A stretch of DNA of 64,000 bases from Clostridia bacterium (GTDB lineage: Bacteria > Bacillota > Clostridia > Christensenellales > Aristaeellaceae). The translations under genes and the position numbers were made by a program. The notes below the pieces were generated by a model. The model saw nothing but the letters and a program-made list of their open reading frames with translations. It searched no databases and was not told the DNA's origin. Below are positions 23,642-32,964 of this stretch, one piece after another; the first letter of the stretch is position 1; the number at the start of each line of letters is the position of its first letter. Location of the stretch: positions 62,001 through 126,000 of the forward strand of contig JAGBBA010000047.1 in NCBI GenBank assembly GCA_017938695.1, read 5' to 3'.

Positions 23642-24247
23642 ATGACGATTCTGACCTACATCCTGGTTGCTGTTGTTGCCTACCTGATGGGTTCCATTTC
23701 CACCGGCCTTCTGATCGCCAAAATGTTCGACGGCCCCAACCTGCGTGAAGTCGGCAGTAAAAATACCGGTGCCAGCAACGTGCTGCGTACCATGGGCCTG
23801 AAGAGTGGTCTGCTCACCTTTGTGGGCGACTGCCTCAAGTCCCTGCTGGCTGCGCTGATCGGCCTGTGGCTTCTGGGTCACTACGGCGCGCTGTGGGCCT
23901 CCTTCTTCGTCATTCTGGGCCACAACTGGCCGGTTTTCTTCCAGTTCAAGGGCGGCAAGGGTGTGGCCAGCTCCTGCGGCATGATGATCGTGTGCTTCCC
24001 CATTCCTGCGCTGATCAGCTATGTGGTGGCCATCGCCATTATCGCCAGCACCAAGTTCATTTCTCTAGGCAGCATGTGCATGCTGACCCTGTACGCCATT
24101 CTGGTATGCCTGTTCTATTCCGGTGGCGACTGGATCGTTATCCTGTGGGCCATCGTGATGGCTGGCCTGTGCATCTACCGCCACCGCACTAATGTGACCC
24201 GTCTGCTCAACGGCACCGAGAGCAAAATCGGCCAGAAGGTCAAGTAA
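23642..24247 (+). CDS. plsY: PlsY, acyl-phosphate:glycerol-3-phosphate acyltransferase
   Basis: Membrane enzyme that makes lysophosphatidic acid from acyl phosphate, the first step in phospholipid synthesis. It has about five membrane segments and the three conserved loops: [19 protein letters not shown] and [18 protein letters not shown]. At 201 residues it is typical. The ATG at 23642 is taken; a TTG at 23636 has the better spacing from AAGGAG. It follows der by six bases and precedes lepA. Confidence 0.95.
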   Translation: MTILTYILVAVVAYLMGSISTGLLIAKMFDGPNLREVGSKNTGASNVLRTMGLKSGLLTFVGDCLKSLLAALIGLWLLGHYGALWASFFVILGHNWPVFFQFKGGKGVASSCGMMIVCFPIPALISYVVAIAIIASTKFISLGSMCMLTLYAILVCLFYSGGDWIVILWAIVMAGLCIYRHRTNVTRLLNGTESKIGQKVK

Positions 24248-24279
24248 TTTCGCCCAAACGGGCTTTGGAGGAATACGCT

Positions 24280-26079
24280 GTGTCCGACAGACTTTCCAAA
24301 ATTCGCAATTTCTGCATTATTGCTCATATCGACCACGGCAAATCCACGCTGGCTGACCGCATTCTGGAAAAGACCGGCGTGTTTGAACGCCGCGAGATGG
24401 TGGAGCAGATCCTGGACAGCATGGAGCTGGAACGGGAGCGCGGCATCACCATCAAGAGCAAAGCCGTTCGTATGAATTACAAGGCCAAGGACGGCGAAAC
24501 CTACACCCTCAACCTGATCGACACTCCCGGCCACGTTGACTTTACCTACGAAGTCAGCCGTGCTTTGGCTGCCTGCGAAGGTGCGCTGCTGGTGGTGGAC
24601 GCCACCCAGGGCATTGAGGCCCAGACGCTGGCCAATGTTTATATGGCCCTGGAGCATGACCTGGAAACCATCCCCGTCATCAACAAGATCGACCTGCCCT
24701 CCGCCCAGCCTGAGGTGGTGCGCCAGGAGATCGAGGACGTGATCGGTCTGGATGCTTCCTATGCGCCCTGCGTATCCGCCAAGACCGGCCTGAACATTGA
24801 GGACGTGCTGGAAGCCATCGTGCAGCACATTCCTGCCCCGAAAGGCGATGTGACTGCTCCCCTGCAGGCACTGATCTTCGATGCCTTCTACGATAACTAC
24901 CGTGGTGCCATCTGCTTTGTTCGCGTGAAGGAAGGCGAGCTGCGTGCTGGTATGCGCATGCGCCTGATGGCCACCGGCGGCGAGTTCGATATTGTTGAGG
25001 TTGGCACCTTTGCACCTGGCTATCAGCCCTGCGATGCCCTACGTCCCGGCGATGTAGGCTATGTAGCTGCCTCCATCAAGGACGTACGCGAAACCCGTGT
25101 GGGCGATACCATCACCGATGCAGCCCGCCCTGCCGCCGAACCTCTGCCCGGCTATCGCCAGGTCACGCCCATGGTGTTCTGCGGTATCTACCCTGCCGAC
25201 GGTGCGGATTACCCGGCCCTCAAGGACGCCCTGGAGAAGCTGCGTATGAACGATGCTTCCCTGTCCTTTGATCCCGAAACCTCTGTCGCCCTGGGCTATG
25301 GCTTCCGCTGCGGTTTCCTGGGTCTGTTGCACATGGACATCATCACCACCCGTCTGGAACGCGAATGGGACCTGAACCTGGTCACCACCGCCCCCAGCGT
25401 TATTTACCGCGTCACCAAGACTGACGGCAGCGTGCTGATGATCGACAACCCCACCAACTTGCCCAAGGTGGACGAGATCAGCTGCATGGAAGAGCCCTTC
25501 GTCCATGCCACCATCTACACCCCGCAGGATAGCGTGGGCACGCTGATGGATCTGTGCAAAGAAAAGCGCGGTATCTTCCTCGATATGCAGTACGAGGGCA
25601 ACCGCGTGAAGCTGAACTACGACATGCCGCTGAACGAGATCATCTTCGATTTCTTCGATCAGATCAAGAGCCGCAGCCGTGGCTATGCTTCCTTCGACTA
25701 CGAGCTGAAGGACTACCGCGAAAGCGACCTGGTAAAGATGGATATCCTGCTCAACGGCGATATCTGCGACGCTTTCTCCATTATTGTCCACCGCGAAAAG
25801 GCTTATGGCCGCGGCCGTGGCATCTGCGAAAAGCTGAAGGATGTTATTCCGCGCCAGATGTTTGAAATTCCCATCCAGGCAGCTATCGGCGGCAAGGTTA
25901 TCGCCCGCGAAACAGTCAAGGCCATGCGCAAGGACGTGCTGGCCAAGTGCTACGGCGGCGACATCACCCGTAAGAAGAAGCTGCTGGAAAAGCAGAAGGA
26001 AGGCAAAAAGCGCATGCGCCAATTCGGCACTGTGCAGGTGCCCAGCGAAGCTTTCCTGGCCGTGCTCAAGATGGATTAA
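24280..26079 (+). CDS. lepA: LepA (elongation factor 4)
   Basis: A ribosome-associated GTPase that affects translation fidelity and 30S assembly. The 599 residues show [28 protein letters not shown] and NKIDLPS, then EF-G-like domains and the C-terminal LepA domain ending in [12 protein letters not shown]. The start is taken as the GTG at 24280, eight bases after TTTGGAGG; a TTG 15 bases earlier lies inside the ribosome site. Normal length and intact motifs. Confidence 0.97.
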   Translation: MSDRLSKIRNFCIIAHIDHGKSTLADRILEKTGVFERREMVEQILDSMELERERGITIKSKAVRMNYKAKDGETYTLNLIDTPGHVDFTYEVSRALAACEGALLVVDATQGIEAQTLANVYMALEHDLETIPVINKIDLPSAQPEVVRQEIEDVIGLDASYAPCVSAKTGLNIEDVLEAIVQHIPAPKGDVTAPLQALIFDAFYDNYRGAICFVRVKEGELRAGMRMRLMATGGEFDIVEVGTFAPGYQPCDALRPGDVGYVAASIKDVRETRVGDTITDAARPAAEPLPGYRQVTPMVFCGIYPADGADYPALKDALEKLRMNDASLSFDPETSVALGYGFRCGFLGLLHMDIITTRLEREWDLNLVTTAPSVIYRVTKTDGSVLMIDNPTNLPKVDEISCMEEPFVHATIYTPQDSVGTLMDLCKEKRGIFLDMQYEGNRVKLNYDMPLNEIIFDFFDQIKSRSRGYASFDYELKDYRESDLVKMDILLNGDICDAFSIIVHREKAYGRGRGICEKLKDVIPRQMFEIPIQAAIGGKVIARETVKAMRKDVLAKCYGGDITRKKKLLEKQKEGKKRMRQFGTVQVPSEAFLAVLKMD

Positions 26080-26090
26080 CGAGGTACAAC

Positions 26091-26630
26091 ATGTTGCTGA
26101 CCAGCCGGGAAACGCTTATGCGTCCCCAAACTGCATGCTTCACAGGACACAGGCAGCTCGATCAGAATGAGCTGCCTGCTCTTGTCATGCGGCTGGATCA
26201 GGTGCTAAACAAATTGTATGAGATGGGTTATCGTCGCTTTATCAGCGGCGGTGCCATGGGATTTGATCTGCTGGCAGCCGAACGAGTTATTCAGCTCAGG
26301 AACCGCTGCGCCGACGTTTCGCTGATCCTTGCACTCCCCTGCGCCACGCAGACCCAGTCCTGGCCTGTGGCAGAAGGTCAGCGGTACGAAAAGATCATCT
26401 ATGCAGCTGATGAAACCCATGTTCTGTCGTCATTCTACTTTTCCGGCTGCATGATGGTCCGCAACCGCTTCATGGTGGATCGTTCATCCTTTGTGGTCTG
26501 CTACCTGACCAATGCAAAAGGCGGCACCGCATCCACGGCCGCCTATGCCATGAAGCAGGAAATTCCCCTTCTGAACACAGCCATGCCGGATGCCTGTACC
26601 GCCTTTTGCCAAAGAATTACTTCCGTCTGA
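26091..26630 (+). CDS. SLOG-domain protein, DUF1273/YpsA-like
   Basis: A 179-residue protein with the SLOG superfamily fold: TACFTGHRQL near the start, GGAMGFDLLAAERV as the nucleotide-binding glycine loop, and VVCYLTNAKGGTASTAAYA. DUF1273 members such as B. subtilis YpsA bind ADP-ribose- or nucleotide-like ligands; YpsA of Bacillus influences cell division, but the ligand is not settled. Here it is the last gene of the DUF512-der-lepA transcript and its end overlaps the DUF1622 gene on the other strand by 14 bases. I start at 26091 because GAGG lies six bases upstream; a second ATG at 26118 is possible. Confidence 0.85.
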   Translation: MLLTSRETLMRPQTACFTGHRQLDQNELPALVMRLDQVLNKLYEMGYRRFISGGAMGFDLLAAERVIQLRNRCADVSLILALPCATQTQSWPVAEGQRYEKIIYAADETHVLSSFYFSGCMMVRNRFMVDRSSFVVCYLTNAKGGTASTAAYAMKQEIPLLNTAMPDACTAFCQRITSV

Positions 26631-26976
26631 TTTCGTGAATCGCGCCTTCCACGTACTGCTCTTCGTTCTTGATTTCCCAGTGCAGCAACACCGTCAGCGC
26701 AGCGCGCAGCGCGATGATCGCGCCCAGTACCGCCAGCTCATTCCAGTCGCGGGCGATAACGGTACGCAGTACCTCGCCGCCCAGCTTGAATTCCAGAGCC
26801 AGTGCAATGCCCTGCGCCAGCTTCAAACGAATGTGTGGATCCTTCTTGAAGTAGCCGATCAACCCTTGGACTGCTGTAATCATCAGCACCAGGATACCGG
26901 CAAGTTCCACCAGGCGAATGCCGACCTCCGCTGAGTAGCGAACGATATCTTCCAGAAAATGAACAACCGCTTCCAT
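26617..26976 (-). CDS. DUF1622 family membrane protein
   Basis: The 119 residues contain three hydrophobic segments (VELAGILVLMITAVQGLIGYF, LAQGIALALEFKLGGEVLRT and LAVLGAIIALRAALTVLLHW), the pattern of the small DUF1622 inner-membrane family of unknown function. AGGAGG precedes the ATG at 26976; longer in-frame readings lack a site. It is divergent from hemW and convergent with the SLOG gene. Confidence 0.85.
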   Translation of the reverse strand: MEAVVHFLEDIVRYSAEVGIRLVELAGILVLMITAVQGLIGYFKKDPHIRLKLAQGIALALEFKLGGEVLRTVIARDWNELAVLGAIIALRAALTVLLHWEIKNEEQYVEGAIHEIRRK

Positions 26977-27065
26977 TTTGACCTCCTGGATTCTTTTGCA
27001 GTTTTGCTTTTCACCATTGTACACGATTTTTGCTGAAATTGCATCTACTATTTTGAGGAAATGCC

Positions 27066-28214
27066 ATGGAATTATACATTCATCTCCCCTTTTGCGCACA
27101 GAAGTGCCGCTACTGCGATTTTGCTTCCTATGCCGGATGCGAACATCAAATGGCATCATATGTGGATGCGCTGCTCTGTGAAGCTGCTGTGCAGGCTGAG
27201 AGGCTGCACCATCCTCCAATGGACACGGTCTTCATCGGCGGCGGCACACCATCGCTGCTGCCTGCTCCCTTGTTGGATCGGCTACTGACTGGCATTCGCC
27301 AATTGTTTTTGTTTGCAGATGATGTAGAATTTTCCACCGAAGCGAACCCCGGCACCCTGACGGAAGATTGGCTGAAAACTGCCGTTTGTCATGGCGTCAA
27401 CCGCCTGTCCATGGGCATGCAGGCTTATCAGCCGGAATTGTTGCGTACCTTGGGCCGCATCCACGATTTTACCCAGGTCGAACGTTCTGTGGCCATGGCA
27501 CGCGCCGCAGGGATCAGCAACATCAGCCTAGACCTGATGTTCGGACTGCCCGGACAAACCCGTGCCCAATGGCTGGAAACACTGCATGCTGCCCTTACGC
27601 TGCATCCGCAACACCTGAGCTGCTACGGGCTGATCCCCGAGGATGGCACACCCCTTAAGGCCGATCTGGATGCAGGCCGTCTGACTCTGCCCGATGAAGA
27701 AACTGAACGAACCATGTACGACGATGCCCTTGTGCTTCTGGCAGGGCATGGCTTTGAACAGTACGAGATCTCCAACTTTGCCTTGCCCGGCTGCGCTTGC
27801 AGACATAACCTGGGCTACTGGCAGCAAATCCCTTATCTTGGCCTGGGTGCTTCCGCCAGTTCCATGCTGACGGACTCTCCCGGATGTGCCTACACCCGCG
27901 AAACAAACCCCGCTGCCATCGACGCGTATATCAGCATGGTTCAGCAACAGCAGTGGTCGCAACGAGAATGCATCTCCATCACGCCACGCGAAGCCATGTT
28001 TGAAACCATGATGCTGGGGCTTCGCACCAACGCTGGGGTGTCTGAAGCGGCGTTTCTGCAACGGCATGGTACATCCCTTGAACAACGCTACGGTCAGCAG
28101 CTGCATTCTTTGCAGACGCGGGGGCTGCTGACCCATCGGGATGGTAGCTGGACGCTGACGCGCCGTGGCATGGATGTGCAGAATGCAATTCTGGTTGAAC
28201 TGATGGACGACTAA
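27066..28214 (+). CDS. hemW: HemW, radical SAM heme chaperone (formerly HemN-like)
   Basis: The product of 382 residues has the [4Fe-4S] motif CAQKCRYC (Cys10, 14, 17) and, next, FIGGGTPSLL and MGMQAYQPELLRTLGRIH, all typical of HemW. True HemN (coproporphyrinogen dehydrogenase) has an extra N-terminal region and other active-site residues; HemW is instead a heme-binding chaperone. Because no heme pathway genes are near, the annotation as HemW is preferred. It is the only gene of its transcript between the 5-prime DUF1622 and a following hairpin. Confidence 0.92.
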   Translation: MELYIHLPFCAQKCRYCDFASYAGCEHQMASYVDALLCEAAVQAERLHHPPMDTVFIGGGTPSLLPAPLLDRLLTGIRQLFLFADDVEFSTEANPGTLTEDWLKTAVCHGVNRLSMGMQAYQPELLRTLGRIHDFTQVERSVAMARAAGISNISLDLMFGLPGQTRAQWLETLHAALTLHPQHLSCYGLIPEDGTPLKADLDAGRLTLPDEETERTMYDDALVLLAGHGFEQYEISNFALPGCACRHNLGYWQQIPYLGLGASASSMLTDSPGCAYTRETNPAAIDAYISMVQQQQWSQRECISITPREAMFETMMLGLRTNAGVSEAAFLQRHGTSLEQRYGQQLHSLQTRGLLTHRDGSWTLTRRGMDVQNAILVELMDD

Positions 28215-28216
28215 TA

Positions 28217-28250
28217 AGAACGGGGGCTGCATTGCAGCTCCCGTTCTTGT
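28217..28250 (+). terminator. Hairpin after hemW
   Basis: AAGAACGGG and CCCGTTCTT with an inner GCTGC/GCAGC form a long stem. The T-run is short (CTT then G), so it is a weaker terminator than others in the window. Confidence 0.5.
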
Positions 28251-28359
28251 GCGTGGATGCATTATTATCATCCTCGAGCTTCGAAATAAAACCATTTTGC
28301 CGTAGGTAATGCTCAAAAACCTGACATTCTTTTATTTTATAGGCACAATGTTTTCAGTA

Positions 28360-30366
28360 TTAATTCAGTGCGACCTGCTGCAATTTATCCCGGTAATAAT
28401 GCTCGGCTTCTGCTTCAACGGCCGCACGTTCATCTGCCAGCGCAGGATCCTCCCGCAGCTGCTTCATGCAGCGCGAAGCCTCTTCCAGCATGCGGACGTC
28501 GCCGTCCAGCAGAAAGTCAGCCATCATTTCACCAGATTGCCGCGTACCCATCAGATCACCGGGACCACGCAGCTCCAAGTCCTTCTGCGCCACCACAAAG
28601 CCGTCATTGGTCTGGCTCAGGATGCGCAGGCGTTCGTTGGCATCTGCCAGAAGGAAGCACCAACTTTCCGCCGTGCCACGCCCCACTCTGCCCCGCAATT
28701 GATGCAGCTGCGACAGGCCGTACCGCTCGGCATTCTCGATCACCATTACGCTGGCGTTGGGCACGTTCACGCCCACCTCGATCACCGTGGTGGATACCAG
28801 CACATCCAGTTCACCCTGGGCAAACTGATGCAAAACGGACGCTTTTTCCTCCGCAGGCTGTGCACCCCAGGTCAGTCCCACGCGTAAGCCCGCCAGTTCA
28901 CCGCTGGTCAGTGCCTCAAACGTCGCCTTGACGGATCGCACGTTTTCGATGGCTTCACTGTCTTCCACCAACGGGCAAACCACATAAGCCTGCCGACCTT
29001 TAGCGACCTCTTCGCGCAGAAAGCCATACATATCGCTGCGCTTGCTTTCAGGGACGATGCGAGTCTTCACCGGAGTGCGTCCCGGGGGCAGCTCATCCAC
29101 CACCGACACATCCAGATCACCGTACAGGATCAGTGCCAGCGTTCGTGGAATGGGTGTGGCGGACATCACCAGCACATGAGGCGCACGGTTGTCCTGGGCC
29201 CCTTTTTCCTGTAAGGTGGAACGCTGCCGCACGCCAAAGCGGTGCTGTTCATCCGTAACCACCAGGCCAAGCTTCTGATAAGACACGCCTTCGCTGATCA
29301 ACGCGTGGGTACCGAATACCGCCTGCCAGGTTCCATCAGCAGCGGCAGCATGGGCAGTGCGCTTCTCTTTCGCCTTCATGGAGCCAATCAGCAAGCCGCA
29401 GGTGATGCCCATGGGTTCCAGAAGAGCCTTGGCTGACTCGTAATGCTGCCGTGCCAGGATCTCAGTGGGAGCCATCATGACTGCCTGATATCCGGCACTG
29501 CAAGCCATAGCAATGGAACCAAAGGCAAGAGCGGTCTTGCCGCAGCCCACATCGCCCTGCACAAGGCGGCTCATGGCACGCTCTCTGCGCATGTCGCCGG
29601 CAATCTCCTCCAGCACACGCTTCTGGGCACCGGTAGGCGGAAAAGGCATCTGCTGCCAGAATGCATCCGGAGCATCGCTGGCAATGGGTAGTGCAATGCC
29701 ATTTTCCTGATGGTTGCGCGCCAAGCCAATGGCTGCCTGGTACATCAGCATCTGCTCGAAGGCCAGGCGTCTTCTGGCAATGCGCAGGTTATCCAATTGA
29801 TCCGGGAAATGGGCCTGGCGGATGGCAAAGTTGCGCTCACACAGCTGATGCCGCAGCCGCAGCGAGCGGGGCAACGTTTCAGGGCAGCAGTCGTCCACCT
29901 GGGTCAGGGCAGTCTGCATCATTTCACGGAATATTTTGGCCGGAATCCCCTTCACCGCCCGGTATACCGGCTGGATGGAGGGTTCCGTTACCCTTTGCGG
30001 GTTTTGCAGCACCCTGCGTCCGTTCTTTTCCACCACATGGCCGAACAGCATGATGCTCTGCCCCACCGGCAGCTGCTGGCATACCCAGGGCTGATTGTAC
30101 CACACCAACGGCAGCTTGCCGGATTCATCCATGATGCTGGCAGTGACCTTCGTCAAGCCATTGAAGCGGCTCAGCTTGGGCTTGTCCGGCACGATGCCCA
30201 TCACCATCACCTCGCCGCCAAAGGCCAACGAGCATGGTGTAATCTTCGTCCGGTCCTCATAGCGAACAGGAAGATAGCATAACAAATCGCGCAATGAGAC
30301 GATGCCCATTGCGCGTAAGGATTCCAGTCTGGTCGGGCCAATGCCCTTGAGCGTGGAAAGCTCCAT
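28360..30366 (-). CDS. recG: RecG, ATP-dependent DNA helicase
   Basis: RecG reverses stalled replication forks and processes recombination intermediates. The N-terminal wedge starts with LKGIGPTRLESLRAMGI; the P-loop is QGDVGCGKTALA, the box II is TDEQHRFGV (a DExH variant) and the C-terminal TRG part is ALADERAAVEAEAEHYY. The 668 residues are normal. The start at 30366 has GGAG five bases upstream inside the end of fakA. It follows fakA in the Asp23-fakA-recG order found in Bacillus. Confidence 0.96.
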   Translation of the reverse strand: MELSTLKGIGPTRLESLRAMGIVSLRDLLCYLPVRYEDRTKITPCSLAFGGEVMVMGIVPDKPKLSRFNGLTKVTASIMDESGKLPLVWYNQPWVCQQLPVGQSIMLFGHVVEKNGRRVLQNPQRVTEPSIQPVYRAVKGIPAKIFREMMQTALTQVDDCCPETLPRSLRLRHQLCERNFAIRQAHFPDQLDNLRIARRRLAFEQMLMYQAAIGLARNHQENGIALPIASDAPDAFWQQMPFPPTGAQKRVLEEIAGDMRRERAMSRLVQGDVGCGKTALAFGSIAMACSAGYQAVMMAPTEILARQHYESAKALLEPMGITCGLLIGSMKAKEKRTAHAAAADGTWQAVFGTHALISEGVSYQKLGLVVTDEQHRFGVRQRSTLQEKGAQDNRAPHVLVMSATPIPRTLALILYGDLDVSVVDELPPGRTPVKTRIVPESKRSDMYGFLREEVAKGRQAYVVCPLVEDSEAIENVRSVKATFEALTSGELAGLRVGLTWGAQPAEEKASVLHQFAQGELDVLVSTTVIEVGVNVPNASVMVIENAERYGLSQLHQLRGRVGRGTAESWCFLLADANERLRILSQTNDGFVVAQKDLELRGPGDLMGTRQSGEMMADFLLDGDVRMLEEASRCMKQLREDPALADERAAVEAEAEHYYRDKLQQVALN

Positions 30367-30368
30367 AA

Positions 30369-32027
30369 TTACTCCACAGAAATCAGGTAATAGTACAGCG
30401 GCTGACCGCCCATGTGGCACTCCACATCGCAGTTGGGATAAGCATCAGCGATCTCCTCGGTGATCTTCTGAGCATCCTCTTCGGTGGTTTCCTGGCCGTA
30501 GTACACGGTGATCAGTTCATCGTCGTCAGTAACAACAGCCTTCATCATTTCCATCACAACGTCATGGACGCTGGTACCGGAATACTCGATGGCACCGTTG
30601 TGCAGGCCGATGATATCGCCCTCGTTGATGTGCACGCCGTTGTATTCGCTGTCGCGCACAGCATAGGTGACGGTGCCGGTCTTCACACGCTGGGCAGCTT
30701 CTTCCATGCGGGCAGCGTTTTCCTCGCCGCTCACGTCAGGCTGGAAGGCCACAGCCGCAGCGATACCCATGGCCACGTTCTTGGTGGAGATCACATAGAC
30801 TTCCTTCTCGGCCAGCTCGGCAGCTTGCTGGGCAGCCATGGTAACGTTGCCGTTGTTGGGGAACACGAACACGCACTTGGCATTCACAGCGTTGATGGCA
30901 TCGAGAATGTCCTTGATGGAGGGGTTCATGGTCTGGCCGCCCTCGACGATGTGATCCACCGTCAGATCGCGGAAGATCTGGCTGAAGCCTTCGCCCAGGG
31001 ACACAGCCACCATGCCGAAGTCCTTCTCGGGCTCCTTGGGGGCTTCCTTGGCCTTGGCTTCCTCTTCCTTGCGCTCGTTCTCACGGCGCTGTTCCACCAT
31101 GTTCTCGATCTTGAGGTTCACCAGTTCGCCCAGCTCCAGGCCGTATTCCAGCGCATTGCCGGGGTTGTTGGTGTGCACATGCACCTTCACCACGTCCATG
31201 TCGTTCACCACAACGACGCTGTCGCCAATGCGGTTCAGACGGCGGCGGAAGGAATCCACGTCATGCTCGTTGCAGTCCTCCTTCAGGTTCTGAATGAGGA
31301 ACTCGGTGCAGTAAGCGAACTTGATCTCGCCAATGGCTTCGTGGTTGTCTTCGAACACAGCCACGCCGTCGCTCTCCATGTCGGGAGCGATAGTGGAAAT
31401 GTCCTCGCCGCGCATCACAGCAGCATAGCCGGTGTAGATCAGCAGCAGGCCGCGTCCGCCGGAGTCCACCACGCCAGCCTGCTTCAGCGCAGGCAGCATT
31501 TCGGTGGTGCGCTTCAGGATGGCTTCACCGCTCTTCAGGATCACGTTCATCAGGCCTTCGTAATCCTCGGGTTCCTTCTGAACCTGCTTGAGGGCTTCTT
31601 CGGCGATCACGCGGGCCACGGTGAGGATGGTGCCCTCCTTGGGCTTCATCACGGCCTTGTAAGCCTGGTCGGAACCAGCCTTCAGGGCGTTGGCGAACTG
31701 CACAGGAGTCACCTTATCCAGGCCGCTCAGCGACTTGGCAAAGCCGCGCAGCAGCTGGGAGGTGATCACGCCGGAGTTGCCGCGGGCACCGCGCAGAGCA
31801 CCCTTGGCAACAGCGTTGGCAGCCTCGTCAGCGCGCAGGAACTCCTTGCTGTTCACCTCGCGGGTGGCACTCTGCATGGTCAGGGACATATTGGTACCCG
31901 TATCGCCGTCAGGCACGGGGAACACGTTCAGCGCATCCACCGCTTCACGGTTCTTTTCAAGCAAAGCCGCACCGGCGACCACCATGTCGCGCAGCAGCAA
32001 GCCGTCAATCGTCTTAAACTGAATCAA
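30369..32027 (-). CDS. fakA: FakA (YloV), fatty acid kinase / DhaL-domain protein
   Basis: The 552 residues begin with a DhaL (dihydroxyacetone kinase) domain: VFPVPDGDTGTNMSLTM is the Mg-ATP motif, followed by LRGARGNSGVI, then a middle domain and a DegV-like C-terminal EDD fold ending in MGGQPLYYYLISVE. In staphylococci FakA with FakB phosphorylates host or self fatty acids before acyl-carrier transfer; that function is inferred here. A TTG start at 32027 with GGAGG eight bases upstream is used. It is in the usual Asp23-fakA-recG operon. No FakB gene is adjacent. Confidence 0.95.
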   Translation of the reverse strand: MIQFKTIDGLLLRDMVVAGAALLEKNREAVDALNVFPVPDGDTGTNMSLTMQSATREVNSKEFLRADEAANAVAKGALRGARGNSGVITSQLLRGFAKSLSGLDKVTPVQFANALKAGSDQAYKAVMKPKEGTILTVARVIAEEALKQVQKEPEDYEGLMNVILKSGEAILKRTTEMLPALKQAGVVDSGGRGLLLIYTGYAAVMRGEDISTIAPDMESDGVAVFEDNHEAIGEIKFAYCTEFLIQNLKEDCNEHDVDSFRRRLNRIGDSVVVVNDMDVVKVHVHTNNPGNALEYGLELGELVNLKIENMVEQRRENERKEEEAKAKEAPKEPEKDFGMVAVSLGEGFSQIFRDLTVDHIVEGGQTMNPSIKDILDAINAVNAKCVFVFPNNGNVTMAAQQAAELAEKEVYVISTKNVAMGIAAAVAFQPDVSGEENAARMEEAAQRVKTGTVTYAVRDSEYNGVHINEGDIIGLHNGAIEYSGTSVHDVVMEMMKAVVTDDDELITVYYGQETTEEDAQKITEEIADAYPNCDVECHMGGQPLYYYLISVE

Positions 32028-32064
32028 GAGTTTTTCCTCCGTTCACGAGCGTTGGTATCGCTGC

Positions 32065-32415
32065 TTAGATGCGAATCCCTTCGACAGAGATGTTCACCTT
32101 GCGCACCTTGATGCCGGTCATGCTTTCCAGCTTATAGCGCACGGTGTCCACAATGGTCTTGCACACCTCCGCAATGGAGATGCCGTATTCCACGATGATG
32201 AAGAGATCCACGTCCAGCATATCGCCCGCATTGCGGATCTGCACACCCTTGGAAAGATTTTCACGGCCCAGCCATTCCACAAGGCCGTCCTTGGCGCGGC
32301 GGGAAGACATGGCCACAATGCCATAGCACTCCAGCGCGGCATAACCAACAACCTTGAGCATCACGTCCTCCGTGATGGAAATGGTGCCGATATCATTCTT
32401 GATCTTGCATTCCAT
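32065..32415 (-). CDS. Asp23/Gls24 family protein (YloU)
   Basis: A 116-residue cytoplasmic protein: GTISITEDVMLKVVGYAALE, then VDLFIIVEYGISIAEVCKTI and VRKVNISVEGI are the family repeats. YloU-type proteins lie before fakA in most Bacillota and are linked to envelope stress or membrane attachment. The ATG at 32415 has GGAGG eleven bases upstream, a long spacing. Confidence 0.92.
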   Translation of the reverse strand: MECKIKNDIGTISITEDVMLKVVGYAALECYGIVAMSSRRAKDGLVEWLGRENLSKGVQIRNAGDMLDVDLFIIVEYGISIAEVCKTIVDTVRYKLESMTGIKVRKVNISVEGIRI

Positions 32416-32513
32416 GGTTGATCCAACCTCCTTGTGCGGGATTGCCTTTGAGGCGGAACTTTGGCGCAGCTTACAAGCCATGCCAAAGACACCCATAGTC
32501 AGGGTCATTATGT

Positions 32514-32542
32514 AGTATACAGGATTTTATGCCGTTTAGCAA
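32514..32542 (-). promoter_or_regulatory. Promoter of the asp23-fakA-recG operon
   Basis: On the minus strand TTGCTA (32537-32542) and TATACT (32514-32519) are separated by 17 bases; transcription would start about 90 bases before asp23. Confidence 0.65.
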
Positions 32543-32644
32543 GGACTTTTTCGTGATTCTTTCATGAAAACTGCCATTTATGTTGATGCGTCAACATTCT
32601 AACCAGATGTGACATTGATTTACCATGTTTTTTCGCCACGACCC

Positions 32645-32673
32645 TTGACAATTCAGCATTTCAAAAGTATAAT
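32645..32673 (+). promoter_or_regulatory. Consensus promoter of the tyrosine T-box leader
   Basis: Perfect TTGACA (32645-32650) and perfect TATAAT (32668-32673) with 17 bases between them. It drives the T-box leader and the aminotransferase-tyrS genes. Confidence 0.92.
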
Positions 32674-32679
32674 TCCCCT

Positions 32680-32948
32680 ATCACGGCAATGAAGAGACGA
32701 GTAACTGCGTTCACCCGGCCCAAAGAGAGCTTCTGGTTGGTGTAAAGAAGCGGCCACGATGCAGCGAAGTACAGCTCCGAGCCATCCGCTGAACGTATCC
32801 ATCAGTAGGCGGCATCCGGTGCGCCGGTTACAGCGCAGGAGGATTGTTTGATCCCCCGCTGAGGGCCTGTTATAAGGCTGAACATGGAAGTGGTACCGTG
32901 ACATTGTCACCTTCCTGAGCATTGTGCTCCGGAGGGTTTTTCTATTTT
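32680..32948 (+). ncRNA. T-box riboswitch leader, tyrosine specifier UAC
   Basis: The leader has the AGTA-type loop GAGTAA, the AGAGAG at 32724-32729, apical GGTTGGTG (32735-32742) and CTGCGT/ATGCAG upper helix. The specifier is TAC (32770-32772), followed by A and then GAGC six bases later. The T-box core AAGTGGTACCGTG lies at 32888-32900; GGAAG of the antiterminator can pair with CTTCC in the terminator arm. The terminator CCTTCCTGAGCA with TGCTCCGGAGGG is followed by TTTTT (32910-32940). The variable U in UGGU matches tRNA-Tyr (A73), and tyrS follows, so the assignment to tyrosine is consistent at three points. Confidence 0.95.
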
Positions 32949-32964
32949 TAAGGAGGAATGAACC

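Noticed and set aside
30414..32111. Plus-strand 565-codon frame over fakA
   Set aside because: It is Gly/His/Leu-rich antisense sequence with no motif, opposite the clear DhaL-domain gene.
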